A stretch of DNA of 64,000 nt. Origin: Loktanella sp. S4079 (GTDB taxonomy: Bacteria > Pseudomonadota > Alphaproteobacteria > Rhodobacterales > Rhodobacteraceae). The notes below the pieces were generated by a model. That model was not told the DNA's origin. It made no database searches and worked only from the letters and a program-made list of their open reading frames with translations. Position numbers and translations under genes: made by a program. Each line of letters starts with the position of its first letter. Positions within the stretch are counted from its first letter, which is position 1. The DNA lies in contig NZ_JXYE01000002.1 in assembly GCF_000967725.1 (NCBI RefSeq), positions 868,001 to 932,000 on the forward strand. The letters run 5' to 3'. This document shows, piece after piece, positions 55,057-63,609 of the stretch.

Positions 55057-55083
55057 GCGCCCGCCGTCGCATGCGGCGGGCGC
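55057..55083. terminator. Hairpin between pgk and the SDR gene
   Basis: Stem GCGCCCGCCG / CGGCGGGCGC (10 bp) with a 7-base loop between convergent genes. No T run follows. Confidence 0.55.
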
Positions 55084-55092
55084 TGAGGTCGG

Positions 55093-55833
55093 CTAAGCCA
55101 TTCCGCCGTTGACGCGAATGACCTGCCCATTGATCCACCCCATTTGACCACCGACTAATGTCGAAACGGCTAAAGCGATATCTTCGGGTTCGCCAATGCG
55201 CCCCATTGGCACCATTGCGGCCACCCGATCGAGTTGTTCTTGGGTTTTGCCGTTCAGATACAGCTCTGTCGCCACTGGCCCCGGTGCAATCGCGTTTACC
55301 CTAATTTTGCGACCAGCCAATTCCTTGGCAAAGATCGGTGTCATCGCTTCGACGCCTGCTTTTGACGCACAATATGCCGCGTAGCCGGGGAAATTGACCG
55401 CGAGCGCCGTCGTCGAAAGATTAACGATTTGACCGCCCTCGCCCAAATGATGACCTGCCTCGCGCATCATGTTGAACACGCCCTTGAGATTGATTGCGAT
55501 CATCGCGTCAAACGCTGCATCAGTCGTATCTTGCAACGGGGACAAATGCATAATCCCAGCGTTATTCACGACCACATCAACATTGCCACATTCAGCAACC
55601 GTTTCTGAAAACAACGATTTCACCTGCTCTGGGTCGCTCATATCGGCCTGTATCGCCCAAGCTTGACCACCTGCTTGTTTAATCTGTGCGACAACAGCGT
55701 CTGCAGCCGCCACATCACGCGCAAAGTTTACGATCACGGCAAACCCGTCATGGGCCAGTTGTTTTGCGATGGCAGCACCGATACCGCGCGAAGCGCCGGT
55801 AACGATGGCCGTTTTTTGAGTTGCGCTTTTCAT
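55093..55833 (-). CDS. Short-chain dehydrogenase/reductase
   Basis: NAD(P)-dependent oxidoreductase of unknown substrate. The 246 residues have the Rossmann GASRGIGAAIA, the NNAGIMHLSPL motif and the catalytic Tyr-Lys in YAAYCASKAGVEAMT. The end GWINGQVIRVNGGMA is typical of 3-oxoacyl-ACP reductase-like members. It is divergent from a LysR regulator across a 111-bp gap, so it is probably the regulator target. Confidence 0.9.
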   Translation of the reverse strand: MKSATQKTAIVTGASRGIGAAIAKQLAHDGFAVIVNFARDVAAADAVVAQIKQAGGQAWAIQADMSDPEQVKSLFSETVAECGNVDVVVNNAGIMHLSPLQDTTDAAFDAMIAINLKGVFNMMREAGHHLGEGGQIVNLSTTALAVNFPGYAAYCASKAGVEAMTPIFAKELAGRKIRVNAIAPGPVATELYLNGKTQEQLDRVAAMVPMGRIGEPEDIALAVSTLVGGQMGWINGQVIRVNGGMA

Positions 55834-55944
55834 GACTCACCTTCTGTTTCTTGAGAATGATTGACAGGTAGCGCATTTCAATTATTCGAATAATATGGGC
55901 ATTATTGGTTTAACAATTCGTCTACATCGAACAATAGGATCAGC

Positions 55945-56829
55945 ATGGACCGTTTTCAGGAAATGCAAATCTTTGTCCATGTCGTTGATGTACGCAGCTT
56001 TCGAGGTGCGGCCGCGGCGTTGGGGCTGGCGCCATCAACGGTGACAGATGCGGTCAAACGGGGCGAAGAACGGCTACGCACGCGACTGCTTGATCGGACG
56101 ACCCGCGTTGTTTCACCTACCCCCGATGGGCTAGTTTGGTATGCCCGCTGCAAAGAGATCATTCACGAAGTTGAGGACGCTGAGAGCACCTTTACCAATA
56201 GTTCCCCCGAGGGGCGCGTGCGTCTTGATGCGGTCGGTTCGCTTGCTCGGCAGGTCCTGTTGCCCGCCTTACCTGCGTTTCTTCAGCAGTACCCCAAGAT
56301 CGAATTAATCTTAACCGAGGGCGAACGGCTAGTTGATCTGATCCGCGAAGGCGTCGATATCGCGCTGCGCGCCGGCCCTCTAGAAGATAGCGGGCTTATT
56401 CGTCGTTCGTTGGGCGAACTGTCTGAGGTCACTGTCGCCTCGCGCGAATATGTGTCGCGGCACGGGATGCCCACCGATCCCAATGACCTGAACGGACACC
56501 AGATGATTGGCTTCTATTCAACCCGTACGCAGAATGTCCTCCCTCTTGATTTTGTCTGGAATGGAAAGGTGGTGACACGTCAACTGCCTTGCACACTTAC
56601 CGTGTCAGGAACCGAAACATTGATCGAGGCCGCCCGCGCAGGGCTTGGGATCGCACAACTGCCACGGTATCGCCTGCAAGACGATCTGCGTAACGGAACC
56701 ATGATAGAGCTACTTAACGAATGCCAACCAACGCCTTCGCCCCTGGCTGCCATTTACCCGCGGGACAGGCATCTTTCCGCACGGGTGCGCGTTGTCCTGG
56801 ATTGGCTTTCCAGTCTGAAATTCGGCTAA
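55945..56829 (+). CDS. LysR family transcriptional regulator
   Basis: DNA-binding regulator with an effector domain. The 294 residues start with the helix-turn-helix FVHVVDVRSFRGAAAALGLAPSTVTDAVKRGEE, followed by the LysR substrate-binding domain (VRLDAVGSLARQVLLPALP, and EAARAGLGIAQLPRY). It is divergent from the SDR gene, the usual layout for LysR control. The effector is unknown. Confidence 0.92.
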   Translation: MDRFQEMQIFVHVVDVRSFRGAAAALGLAPSTVTDAVKRGEERLRTRLLDRTTRVVSPTPDGLVWYARCKEIIHEVEDAESTFTNSSPEGRVRLDAVGSLARQVLLPALPAFLQQYPKIELILTEGERLVDLIREGVDIALRAGPLEDSGLIRRSLGELSEVTVASREYVSRHGMPTDPNDLNGHQMIGFYSTRTQNVLPLDFVWNGKVVTRQLPCTLTVSGTETLIEAARAGLGIAQLPRYRLQDDLRNGTMIELLNECQPTPSPLAAIYPRDRHLSARVRVVLDWLSSLKFG

Positions 56830-56843
56830 TTATCGCCCGCTTC

Positions 56844-56882
56844 CAAAGTGTTAACGCAAACATTCAAAGTGTTAGCGCAACC
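56844..56882. promoter_or_regulatory. Tandem 21-bp spaced operator elements upstream of fba
   Basis: Two copies of CAAAGTGTTARCGCAAMC start at 56844 and 56865, 21 bp apart (two helix turns). Each contains TGTTA(A/G)CGC, the left half of the edd palindrome core TGTTAGCGCTAACA. The first full 14-base site TGTTAACGCAAACA differs from a perfect inverted repeat at one position. They sit about 70-105 bp upstream of the fba start. Confidence 0.7.
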
Positions 56883-56950
56883 GTTATTGTATTGGGTTTT
56901 CTGCCTGTTAAAGGCGCTTATAGCGAATTGCATTAAAGGAATGCCACGTT

Positions 56951-57880
56951 ATGAAAACCACAAAAGCTGTCCAACGAATTCTCGCCAATTACGAAGGTGA
57001 AAACCCCGGCGTAAAAGCAAACCTTGCCCGTATTATGATGGCAGGTAAGCTGGGAGGCACCGGAAAGATGATTATCCTTCCAGTTGATCAGGGGTTTGAA
57101 CATGGCCCTGCCCGTTCCTTTGCGCCGAACCCTACAGCCTATGACCCGCATTATCACTATCAACTCGCGATTGACGCGGGGCTGAATGCCTATGCTGCCC
57201 CACTAGGCATGATCGAAGCCGGCGCTGATACCTTTGCCGGGCAAATTCCAACAATTCTCAAGGTGAATTCGGCGAACTCCCTGATCCCATCAGCAGCACC
57301 TAAAACGCAGGCAATTACCGCCTCTGTTGATGATGCGCTGCGCTTGGGATGTTCCGCTATTGGTTTCACAATCTACCCGGGTTCGTCCGCTGCACTGAAC
57401 ATGTTCAGTGATATCGCTGAAATGCGCAAAGAGGCGGCCGCCAAGGGGATCGCCACAGTAATCTGGTCTTATCCGCGCGGTGAATCCCTTGATAAGGACG
57501 GTGAAACAGCCATTGATATCGCAGCCTATGCCGCACAAATCGCAGGTCTCTTGGGCGCGCATATCATCAAGATCAAGCTGTCCACAGATCACCTATCGCT
57601 GCCCGAAGCGAAAAAGGTCTATGAAGCTGAAGGCATCGACATCGCAACACAGGCAGCACGTGTGAAGCACTGCGTCGATAGTGCGTTGGGTGGGCGTCGC
57701 TTGATGGTGTTCTCGGGCGGTGCAGCCAAAGGTGCTGATGCGGTCTATGATGATGCCCGCGCAATTCGTGACGGCGGCGGCAACGGTTCGATCATTGGCC
57801 GGAACTCTTTCCAGCGTGATCGCGCTGACGCGCTTGAGATGCTTGCGAAATTGGTCGAGATCTATCGCGGCAAGGCATAA
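56951..57880 (+). CDS. fba: Class I fructose-bisphosphate aldolase (DhnA/FbaB type)
   Basis: Interconverts fructose-1,6-bisphosphate and triose phosphates using a Schiff-base lysine. The 309 residues have ILPVDQGFEHGP near the start, SAIGFTIYPGSS, ATVIWSYPRGE, the Lys in HIIKIKLSTD, and RRLMVFSGGAAKG. The family is distinct from the zinc-dependent class II enzyme. The gene follows two operator-like repeats and a good AAAGGAA ribosome site. Confidence 0.93.
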   Translation: MKTTKAVQRILANYEGENPGVKANLARIMMAGKLGGTGKMIILPVDQGFEHGPARSFAPNPTAYDPHYHYQLAIDAGLNAYAAPLGMIEAGADTFAGQIPTILKVNSANSLIPSAAPKTQAITASVDDALRLGCSAIGFTIYPGSSAALNMFSDIAEMRKEAAAKGIATVIWSYPRGESLDKDGETAIDIAAYAAQIAGLLGAHIIKIKLSTDHLSLPEAKKVYEAEGIDIATQAARVKHCVDSALGGRRLMVFSGGAAKGADAVYDDARAIRDGGGNGSIIGRNSFQRDRADALEMLAKLVEIYRGKA

Positions 57881-57901
57881 ATCCGCCAAAAACATGTAAT
57901 T

Positions 57902-57928
57902 ATCCCCTATTTGTTGAAAATAGGGGAT
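57902..57928. other. Hairpin after fba
   Basis: Stem ATCCCCTATTT / AAATAGGGGAT (11 bp) with a 5-base loop, 22 bp after the fba stop. There is no T run, so it may protect the mRNA end or act as a weak terminator. Confidence 0.45.
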
Positions 57929-57998
57929 TCACATTGCGAATCATCTGTGCGATTCTAACGTTAGTCACCCGCAAAGAGGTGGCGCTAGAGGCAAGCAG

Positions 57999-58298
57999 AT
58001 GTTCCGACGTAGTCGCCCCCAAATGGGCACCCTTTTGTATTTCCTAGGCGCTTTGATGCTTGGGCTGTATTTCACCTTTGCTGCTGTGCAGGGGGATTAC
58101 GGCCTATTCAAACGTATTGAGATCCACGCGGAAGGCGACGCATTACAGCAGGAACTAGCAATCCTTCAGGCGGAGGTGGGGCGCATGGAGAACCTCACCT
58201 CCCGCCTGTCGGACAATTACCTCGACCTTGATCTGCTCGACCAGCAAGCCCGTGATGTGCTGGGCCTGATCCGGGCGGATGAGGTCGTTATTCGGTAG
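57999..58298 (+). CDS. FtsB-like septum formation initiator protein
   Basis: Single-pass division protein. The 99 residues have an N-terminal membrane helix (GTLLYFLGALMLGLYFTFAAV) and a coiled-coil (GDALQQELAILQAEVGRMENLTSRL), then LDLDLLDQQARDVLGLIRADEVVIR, the C-terminal pattern of FtsB/DivIC proteins. It lies between fba and ridA upstream of the pdh operon, an order often seen in Rhodobacterales. Confidence 0.85.
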   Translation: MFRRSRPQMGTLLYFLGALMLGLYFTFAAVQGDYGLFKRIEIHAEGDALQQELAILQAEVGRMENLTSRLSDNYLDLDLLDQQARDVLGLIRADEVVIR

Positions 58299-58396
58299 TA
58301 CCAACCACCCACTCAGTCATATTTAAATTTTATGCCAGATTGCATGCTGGCCATTTGCCTGCGCAAATGCGGCAAATATAATTTCGGGATCATCTT

Positions 58397-58810
58397 ATGA
58401 CGACAGAAGCTCTAACCATTCCAGAAGGTAACGCGATGTTTGATGGCTATCGCGCGGCCTTTGAGAAATACGGGTTTTCGCCAGCGGTAAAGTCTGGTGA
58501 CTTTCTTTTCATATCTGGCCAAGTGGGCGCGCGTCCTGATGGCACGGCACCAACAGATGTCGGTGCGCAAACGGAATTGGCAATCCTGCGCATTCAAGAA
58601 CTGTTGCGTCTGGCAGGCCTAGATCTGAGCGACCTTGTCGATGTGACCAGCTATCATGTCGATATCGAAAACACGCTCGAAGAATTCATGGCAGTAAAGC
58701 AGCGTTTTATCAAAAGCCCCTTCCCCGCTTGGTCGATCATTGGCATTTCCGGACTGAGCCGACCTGAGCTGAAGATCGAAATCAAAGCGACCGCAGCGCT
58801 GTGCAAATAA
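58397..58810 (+). CDS. RidA family protein
   Basis: Reactive-enamine/imine deaminase family (YjgF/YER057c). The 137 residues show FLFISGQVGARPDGT, then LRLAGLDLSDLVDVTSYHVDIE and the C-terminal FPAWSIIGISGLSRPELKIEIKATA, with the conserved Arg in LSRPELKIEI. An internal ATG at 58436, with AAGG upstream, would give 124 residues, closer to the usual length; the start is not settled. Confidence 0.87.
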   Translation: MTTEALTIPEGNAMFDGYRAAFEKYGFSPAVKSGDFLFISGQVGARPDGTAPTDVGAQTELAILRIQELLRLAGLDLSDLVDVTSYHVDIENTLEEFMAVKQRFIKSPFPAWSIIGISGLSRPELKIEIKATAALCK

Positions 58811-58954
58811 ATCAAATGGTTGGCTGATGCCAAGATTATGGTGAACACTGCGGACACCACCCGCAATCGAACCATAAAAATATAGCCCTAGCGCACCCCA
58901 AAGGGTGCATTCACTTTAGCTCTCGCAATCCTTGCAATCTTCCTGTATAAGATT

Positions 58955-58968
58955 GTTTAACGTTAAAC
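58955..58968. promoter_or_regulatory. Perfect 14-bp palindrome upstream of pdhA
   Basis: GTTTAACGTTAAAC, 30 bp before the pdhA start. The AACGTT centre resembles LacI-family sites but the spacing differs from the edd and fba elements by one base per half. Its position near the likely -10 region suggests a repressor site. Confidence 0.6.
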
Positions 58969-58998
58969 TATATTGAAAATAGTGCTGGAGGATTGCAC

Positions 58999-60000
58999 AT
59001 GCCGCCCAAAAAGGCCGCCGCAAAACCCAACGTCTCGGCTGAGGAGCTGCTGGGGCATTACCGTGAAATGCTGCTGATCCGGCGATTTGAAGAGAAGGCA
59101 GGCCAGCTTTATGGCATGGGCCTGATCGGCGGGTTCTGTCACCTTTACATCGGCCAAGAAGCCGTTGTTGTTGGCCTTGAGGCCGCAGCAGAAGAAGGCG
59201 ACAAACGCATCACATCATACCGCGACCACGGACATATGCTGGCCTGCGGCATGGACCCAAAAGGGATCATGGCAGAGCTGACCGGCCGCGAAGGTGGTTT
59301 TTCCAAAGGGAAAGGCGGCTCGATGCACATGTTCTCGAAAGAGAAGCATTTCTACGGCGGTCACGGCATCGTGGGCGCACAGGTGCCTCTGGGTGCAGGT
59401 CTTGCCTTTGCGGATAAATACAAGGGTAATGATCGTGTGACCTTTGCCTATTTCGGCGATGGCGCAGCCAACCAAGGTCAAGTCTACGAGACCTACAACA
59501 TGGCTGAACTGTGGGATCTGCCCGTCGTTTTCGTCATTGAAAACAACCAATATGCGATGGGTACCTCTGTTCAGCGCTCGACAAAATCGCCTTCGCTTTG
59601 GGAACGTGGTGCCGCCTATGGTATCGAGGGCGAAGAAGTCGATGGGATGAACGTCCTGGCTGTCAAAGAAGCAGGCGAACGCGCTGTTGCGCACTGCCGT
59701 GCTGGCAAAGGCCCATATATCCTAGAGGTTAAAACATATCGCTATCGCGGTCACTCTATGTCTGACCCTGCAAAATACCGTACCCGTGAAGAAGTCCAGA
59801 AAATGCGTGATGAGCGTGACCCAATTGAACAGGTCCGCGACATGCTATTGACCGGCAAGCACGCGTCCGAGGATGACCTGAAAGCCATCGACAAAGAAAT
59901 CAAAGCCATCGTTAACGAGGCTGCTGATTTCTCAAAAGAAAGCCCAGAGCCCGCGTTAGAAGAGCTTTGGACAGATATTTACGCAGAAGTGGAGGCGTAA
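58999..60000 (+). CDS. pdhA: Pyruvate dehydrogenase E1 component subunit alpha
   Basis: Thiamin-dependent E1 alpha that decarboxylates pyruvate. From the ATG at 58999 (after TGGAGGA) it has 333 residues: YREMLLIRRFEEKAGQLYGMG, the TPP-binding YFGDGAANQGQVYET and ENNQYAMGTSVQRS, and the regulatory loop YRYRGHSMSDPAKYRTREEV. It pairs with pdhB 3 bp downstream. Confidence 0.96.
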   Translation: MPPKKAAAKPNVSAEELLGHYREMLLIRRFEEKAGQLYGMGLIGGFCHLYIGQEAVVVGLEAAAEEGDKRITSYRDHGHMLACGMDPKGIMAELTGREGGFSKGKGGSMHMFSKEKHFYGGHGIVGAQVPLGAGLAFADKYKGNDRVTFAYFGDGAANQGQVYETYNMAELWDLPVVFVIENNQYAMGTSVQRSTKSPSLWERGAAYGIEGEEVDGMNVLAVKEAGERAVAHCRAGKGPYILEVKTYRYRGHSMSDPAKYRTREEVQKMRDERDPIEQVRDMLLTGKHASEDDLKAIDKEIKAIVNEAADFSKESPEPALEELWTDIYAEVEA

Positions 60001-60003
60001 ACC

Positions 60004-61368
60004 ATGGCAACCGAAATTTTGATGCCCGCCCTTTCCCCCACAATGGAAGAAGGCACGCTCGCCAAATGGCTGGTTAAAGAAGGTGACACCGTTTCATCCG
60101 GTGACATCATCGCAGAAATCGAAACCGACAAGGCTACAATGGAATTTGAAGCCGTCGATGAAGGTATCGTCGGTAAAATTCTGGTCGCTGAAGGCACCGA
60201 AGGCGTAAAGGTGAACGACGCCATCGCGATCCTTGTTGAAGAAGGCGAAGACGTTCCAGAAGCTGGCGCAACTGCTGCCCCTGCTGCGCAAGCACCGACC
60301 GAAACAGCACCCGCTGCCGCGCCAGCCGTTGCAGCCCCTGCAGCACCAGTGGCCGATGCCACCCCTGATTGGGACGCTGATGTTGCGGTCAAATCGACAA
60401 CCGTTCGCGAAGCTCTGCGCGACGCAATGGCCGAAGAAATGCGCCGCGATGAGGATGTATTCCTCATGGGGGAGGAAGTCGCCGAGTACCAAGGTGCCTA
60501 TAAGATTTCCCAAGGTCTGCTGGACGAATTTGGCGCAAAGCGCGTGATTGACACACCGATCACCGAACATGGCTTTGCAGGTATCGCAACTGGTGCGGCA
60601 TTCGGTGGATTGAAACCAATCGTCGAATTCATGACCTTTAACTTTGCGATGCAAGCGATCGACCACCTGATCAACTCTGCGGCTAAGACGCTTTATATGT
60701 CCGGCGGTCAGATGGGTGCACCTATGGTTTTCCGCGGCCCGAACGGTGCGGCAGCGCGTGTTGGCGCGCAGCACTCACAAGACTACGCAGCGTGGTACAT
60801 GCAAATTCCTGGCCTTAAGGTCGTGATGCCCTATTCTGCGGCGGATGCAAAAGGCCTGATGAAGAGCGCAATTCGTGACCCGAACCCTGTGATCTTCCTC
60901 GAGAATGAAATCCTGTATGGTAAGTCTTTCGACGTGCCAGTCATGGATGATTTCACTATTCCGTTTGGTAAGGCCAAGATCGAACGCGCAGGCGACGATG
61001 TGACCATCGTGTCGTTTGGCATCGGGATGACCTATGCATTGGAAGCCGCTGAAAAGCTGGCAGAAGAAGGCATCAACGCGGAAGTGATCAACCTGCGGAC
61101 TTTGCGCCCTATGGATACGGCAACCATCCTGAATTCTGTACGCAAGACCAACCGCTGTGTCACCGTCGAAGAAGGCTGGCCACAAGGTTCCGTAGGTGGC
61201 TACATCAGCACGGTAATCATGCAAGAGGCGTTCGACTACCTTGATGCGCCTGTCATCAACTGCACCGGCAAAGACGTTCCGATGCCTTACGCCGCTAACC
61301 TCGAAAAACACGCGCTTGTCACGACCGAAGAAGTGGTCGCCGCAGTCAAGCAAGTGACTTATCGCTAA
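60004..61368 (+). CDS. pdhB: Pyruvate dehydrogenase E1 component subunit beta with N-terminal lipoyl domain
   Basis: E1 beta of the complex. The 454 residues start with a lipoyl domain (residues 1-80, lipoyl-Lys K43 in [12 protein letters not shown]), a Pro/Ala linker, and then the E1 beta core ([51 protein letters not shown]). A lipoyl domain on E1 beta is a known alphaproteobacterial feature and lets E1 be tethered in the complex. It lies 12 bp before pdhC. Confidence 0.96.
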   Translation: MATEILMPALSPTMEEGTLAKWLVKEGDTVSSGDIIAEIETDKATMEFEAVDEGIVGKILVAEGTEGVKVNDAIAILVEEGEDVPEAGATAAPAAQAPTETAPAAAPAVAAPAAPVADATPDWDADVAVKSTTVREALRDAMAEEMRRDEDVFLMGEEVAEYQGAYKISQGLLDEFGAKRVIDTPITEHGFAGIATGAAFGGLKPIVEFMTFNFAMQAIDHLINSAAKTLYMSGGQMGAPMVFRGPNGAAARVGAQHSQDYAAWYMQIPGLKVVMPYSAADAKGLMKSAIRDPNPVIFLENEILYGKSFDVPVMDDFTIPFGKAKIERAGDDVTIVSFGIGMTYALEAAEKLAEEGINAEVINLRTLRPMDTATILNSVRKTNRCVTVEEGWPQGSVGGYISTVIMQEAFDYLDAPVINCTGKDVPMPYAANLEKHALVTTEEVVAAVKQVTYR

Positions 61369-61380
61369 GGAGACAAAGCA

Positions 61381-62661
61381 ATGGCAACTGAAATCCTAAT
61401 GCCCGCCCTGTCCCCTACGATGGAGGAAGGCACATTAGCAAAATGGCATGTCAAAGAGGGCGACACCGTTGCCTCGGGTGACATCATGGCCGAGATCGAG
61501 ACCGACAAAGCAACGATGGAATTCGAAGCAGTTGACGAAGGCGTCATCGGCAAGATCCTGATTGCCGAAGGTACAGAAGGCGTGAAGGTAAACGACGTCA
61601 TCGCAATTCTGGTCGAAGAAGGCGAAGAGGTTCCAGCAGAAATGCCAGCAAAGGCGGCCCCCGCTGCGGCACCAGCAGATACCCCCGCCGAAGCGGCACC
61701 TGCTGCGTCTGCAACCCCTGCCCCTGCAGCCCCCAAGAAAGATGGCGAGCGTATCTTTGCGACGCCTCTGGCGCGCCGTATTGCGGCAGATAAGGGCTTG
61801 GACCTGAGCCAAATCGCTGGCTCTGGCCCACATGGTCGCATCGTCAAGGCGGATGTTGAAAACGCAACAGCAGCCCCCAAAGCGGCCCCAGCAGCAAAAG
61901 CTGAAGCACCGGCAGCGGCACTTGCGACCGGCCCATCGACAGATGCTGTGCTCAAGACCTATGCAGATCGTCCGCACGAGGAAGTGAAGCTGGACGGCAT
62001 GCGCAAGACCATTGCGGGTCGCCTAACAGAGGCCAAGCAATCGGTGCCGCATTTCTATCTGCGCCGGGATATTCAGCTCGACGCGCTGTTGAAATTCCGC
62101 AGCCAATTGAACAAACAGCTTGAGCCACGCGGCGTGAAATTGTCGGTCAACGACTTTATCATCAAAGCATGCGCGCTTGCCTTGCAGCAAGTTCCCGAAG
62201 CCAATGCTGTTTGGGCAGGTGATCGGACTTTGCAGTTCGAAAAATCGGATGTCGCTGTCGCGGTTGCAATCGAAGGCGGGCTGTTCACGCCAGTTCTGCA
62301 AGACGCGGATAGCAAATCGCTTTCAGCTTTGTCGGTTGAGATGAAAGATCTCGCCACCCGTGCCCGTGACCGCAAGCTCGCGCCGCACGAATATCAGGGC
62401 GGGTCATTCGCGATCTCTAACCTTGGCATGTTTGGCATCGATAACTTTGACGCCATTATCAACCCACCTCATGCCGCCATTTTGGCTGTGGGCGCAGGGG
62501 TTAAGAAACCTGTCGTTGGCGAAGATGGTGAACTGGCGGTTGCAACGGTCATGTCTACGACACTGTCCGTTGATCACCGGGTCATTGACGGTGCGTTGGG
62601 TGCAAACCTGCTGAACGCGATCAAGGATAACCTTGAGAATCCGATGCTGATGCTGGCCTAA
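61381..62661 (+). CDS. pdhC: Dihydrolipoamide acetyltransferase E2
   Basis: Core E2 that moves the acetyl group to CoA. The 426 residues have a single lipoyl domain (1-83, K43), an Ala/Pro linker, the peripheral-subunit-binding domain ([24 protein letters not shown] and GRIVKADV) and the catalytic domain with HDxxxDG-like [18 protein letters not shown]. The lipoyl domain matches that of pdhB in 75 of the first 83 residues by hand count. A strong terminator follows. The E3 gene is not within the window. Confidence 0.96.
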   Translation: MATEILMPALSPTMEEGTLAKWHVKEGDTVASGDIMAEIETDKATMEFEAVDEGVIGKILIAEGTEGVKVNDVIAILVEEGEEVPAEMPAKAAPAAAPADTPAEAAPAASATPAPAAPKKDGERIFATPLARRIAADKGLDLSQIAGSGPHGRIVKADVENATAAPKAAPAAKAEAPAAALATGPSTDAVLKTYADRPHEEVKLDGMRKTIAGRLTEAKQSVPHFYLRRDIQLDALLKFRSQLNKQLEPRGVKLSVNDFIIKACALALQQVPEANAVWAGDRTLQFEKSDVAVAVAIEGGLFTPVLQDADSKSLSALSVEMKDLATRARDRKLAPHEYQGGSFAISNLGMFGIDNFDAIINPPHAAILAVGAGVKKPVVGEDGELAVATVMSTTLSVDHRVIDGALGANLLNAIKDNLENPMLMLA

Positions 62662-62684
62662 GCCAGACAGTTTCGATTGAATTG

Positions 62685-62718
62685 GGCGGCCCGGCATAAC
62701 TGCGGGGCCGCCTTTTTT
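62685..62718 (+). terminator. Terminator after pdhC
   Basis: Stem GGCGGCCC / GGGCCGCC (8 bp) followed by six T. It lies just before the stop of the convergent oxidoreductase gene. Confidence 0.85.
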
Positions 62719-62720
62719 GT

Positions 62721-63605
62721 TTAGCCAAACACAAGCGAAGCGTGCACCTGCGCCCCGGCCCATGCCCCATCACCCACCGCGAGTGAGACCGAATGCGGCA
62801 CGCGTGCCACGTCTCCACAGGCATAGACGCCAGGGATGTTCGTGGCCTTACCCTCATCCGTTTGGATCATGGTGCCAAATCCAGTTTCAACGATCTGGCA
62901 GCCCAGTTTGTCCACAATCGGTGACGCTGGCGCATTCGTCGAAGCCGTGAACAGCCCGGCAAACGACAGGCTCCGACCGTCCGTCAAAACAACATCCGCG
63001 TTGCCACTCAACCGTGCGATCGGCGTCGTTTCGATCTGCACCCCACGCGCGTTAAGCTGTGTCAGCGTTTCCTTGTCCAAGACCAGCGCATCGTTCAAGA
63101 AGAACGTCACATCGCCCCACTCGGGGATCAGCCTTGCTTGGTGGATCGACATCTCACCCGTTGCAATCACGCCGATCTTTCCTTTGTTAAGCTCATAGCC
63201 GTGACAATACGGACAGTGAAATACATGTCGTCCCCAGCGTTCCTTTAAGCCTTCGATCTCGGGCAATTTATCGGATACCCCCGTGGCCAAGATAATGCGG
63301 CGTGCGCTGTACTGAGTTCCGGCATCCGTTGTCACGGTAAAGCTGTCGATTGTGCCAGATGCATCCACTGCCTTTGCGTTCACCCAAGTAAGCGTCGGAT
63401 AATGTTCGAGCTGCGCCTTAGCTGTCGCGGCAATTTGGGCGGGGTCAACGCCATCTTGGCTGAGAAACCCTTGTGCATGGGGCGCAAAGCGATTTCTGCG
63501 CTCACCTGTATCGATGATCACGACCTTTCGATGGGCGCGCAAGAGCTGCAGGGCTGCTGCCATTCCGGCGTAGCTGCCCCCGATGACAATCACGTCATGG
63601 GTCAT
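62721..63605 (-). CDS. Thioredoxin reductase-like FAD/NAD(P) oxidoreductase
   Basis: Flavoprotein disulfide reductase of the TrxB fold. From the ATG at 63605 it has 294 residues: FAD motif VIVIGGSYAGMAAALQLL, the redox pair in HCPYCHGYEL, the NAD(P) region IGVIATGEMS, and the closing GVYACGDVARVPHSVSLAVGDGAWAG. No thioredoxin gene is adjacent, so the partner is unknown. It lies 4 bp after an Rrf2 regulator, which probably controls it. Confidence 0.87.
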   Translation of the reverse strand: MTHDVIVIGGSYAGMAAALQLLRAHRKVVIIDTGERRNRFAPHAQGFLSQDGVDPAQIAATAKAQLEHYPTLTWVNAKAVDASGTIDSFTVTTDAGTQYSARRIILATGVSDKLPEIEGLKERWGRHVFHCPYCHGYELNKGKIGVIATGEMSIHQARLIPEWGDVTFFLNDALVLDKETLTQLNARGVQIETTPIARLSGNADVVLTDGRSLSFAGLFTASTNAPASPIVDKLGCQIVETGFGTMIQTDEGKATNIPGVYACGDVARVPHSVSLAVGDGAWAGAQVHASLVFG

Positions 63606-63609
63606 ATTT

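Noticed and set aside
57955..57964. Palindrome CTAACGTTAG upstream of the FtsB-like gene
   Set aside because: At ten bases it is short enough to arise by chance, and it does not match the edd/fba core well enough.
58893..58908. Short hairpin GCACCC / GGGTGC after ridA
   Set aside because: Only 6 bp of stem with no T run; too weak to call a terminator.
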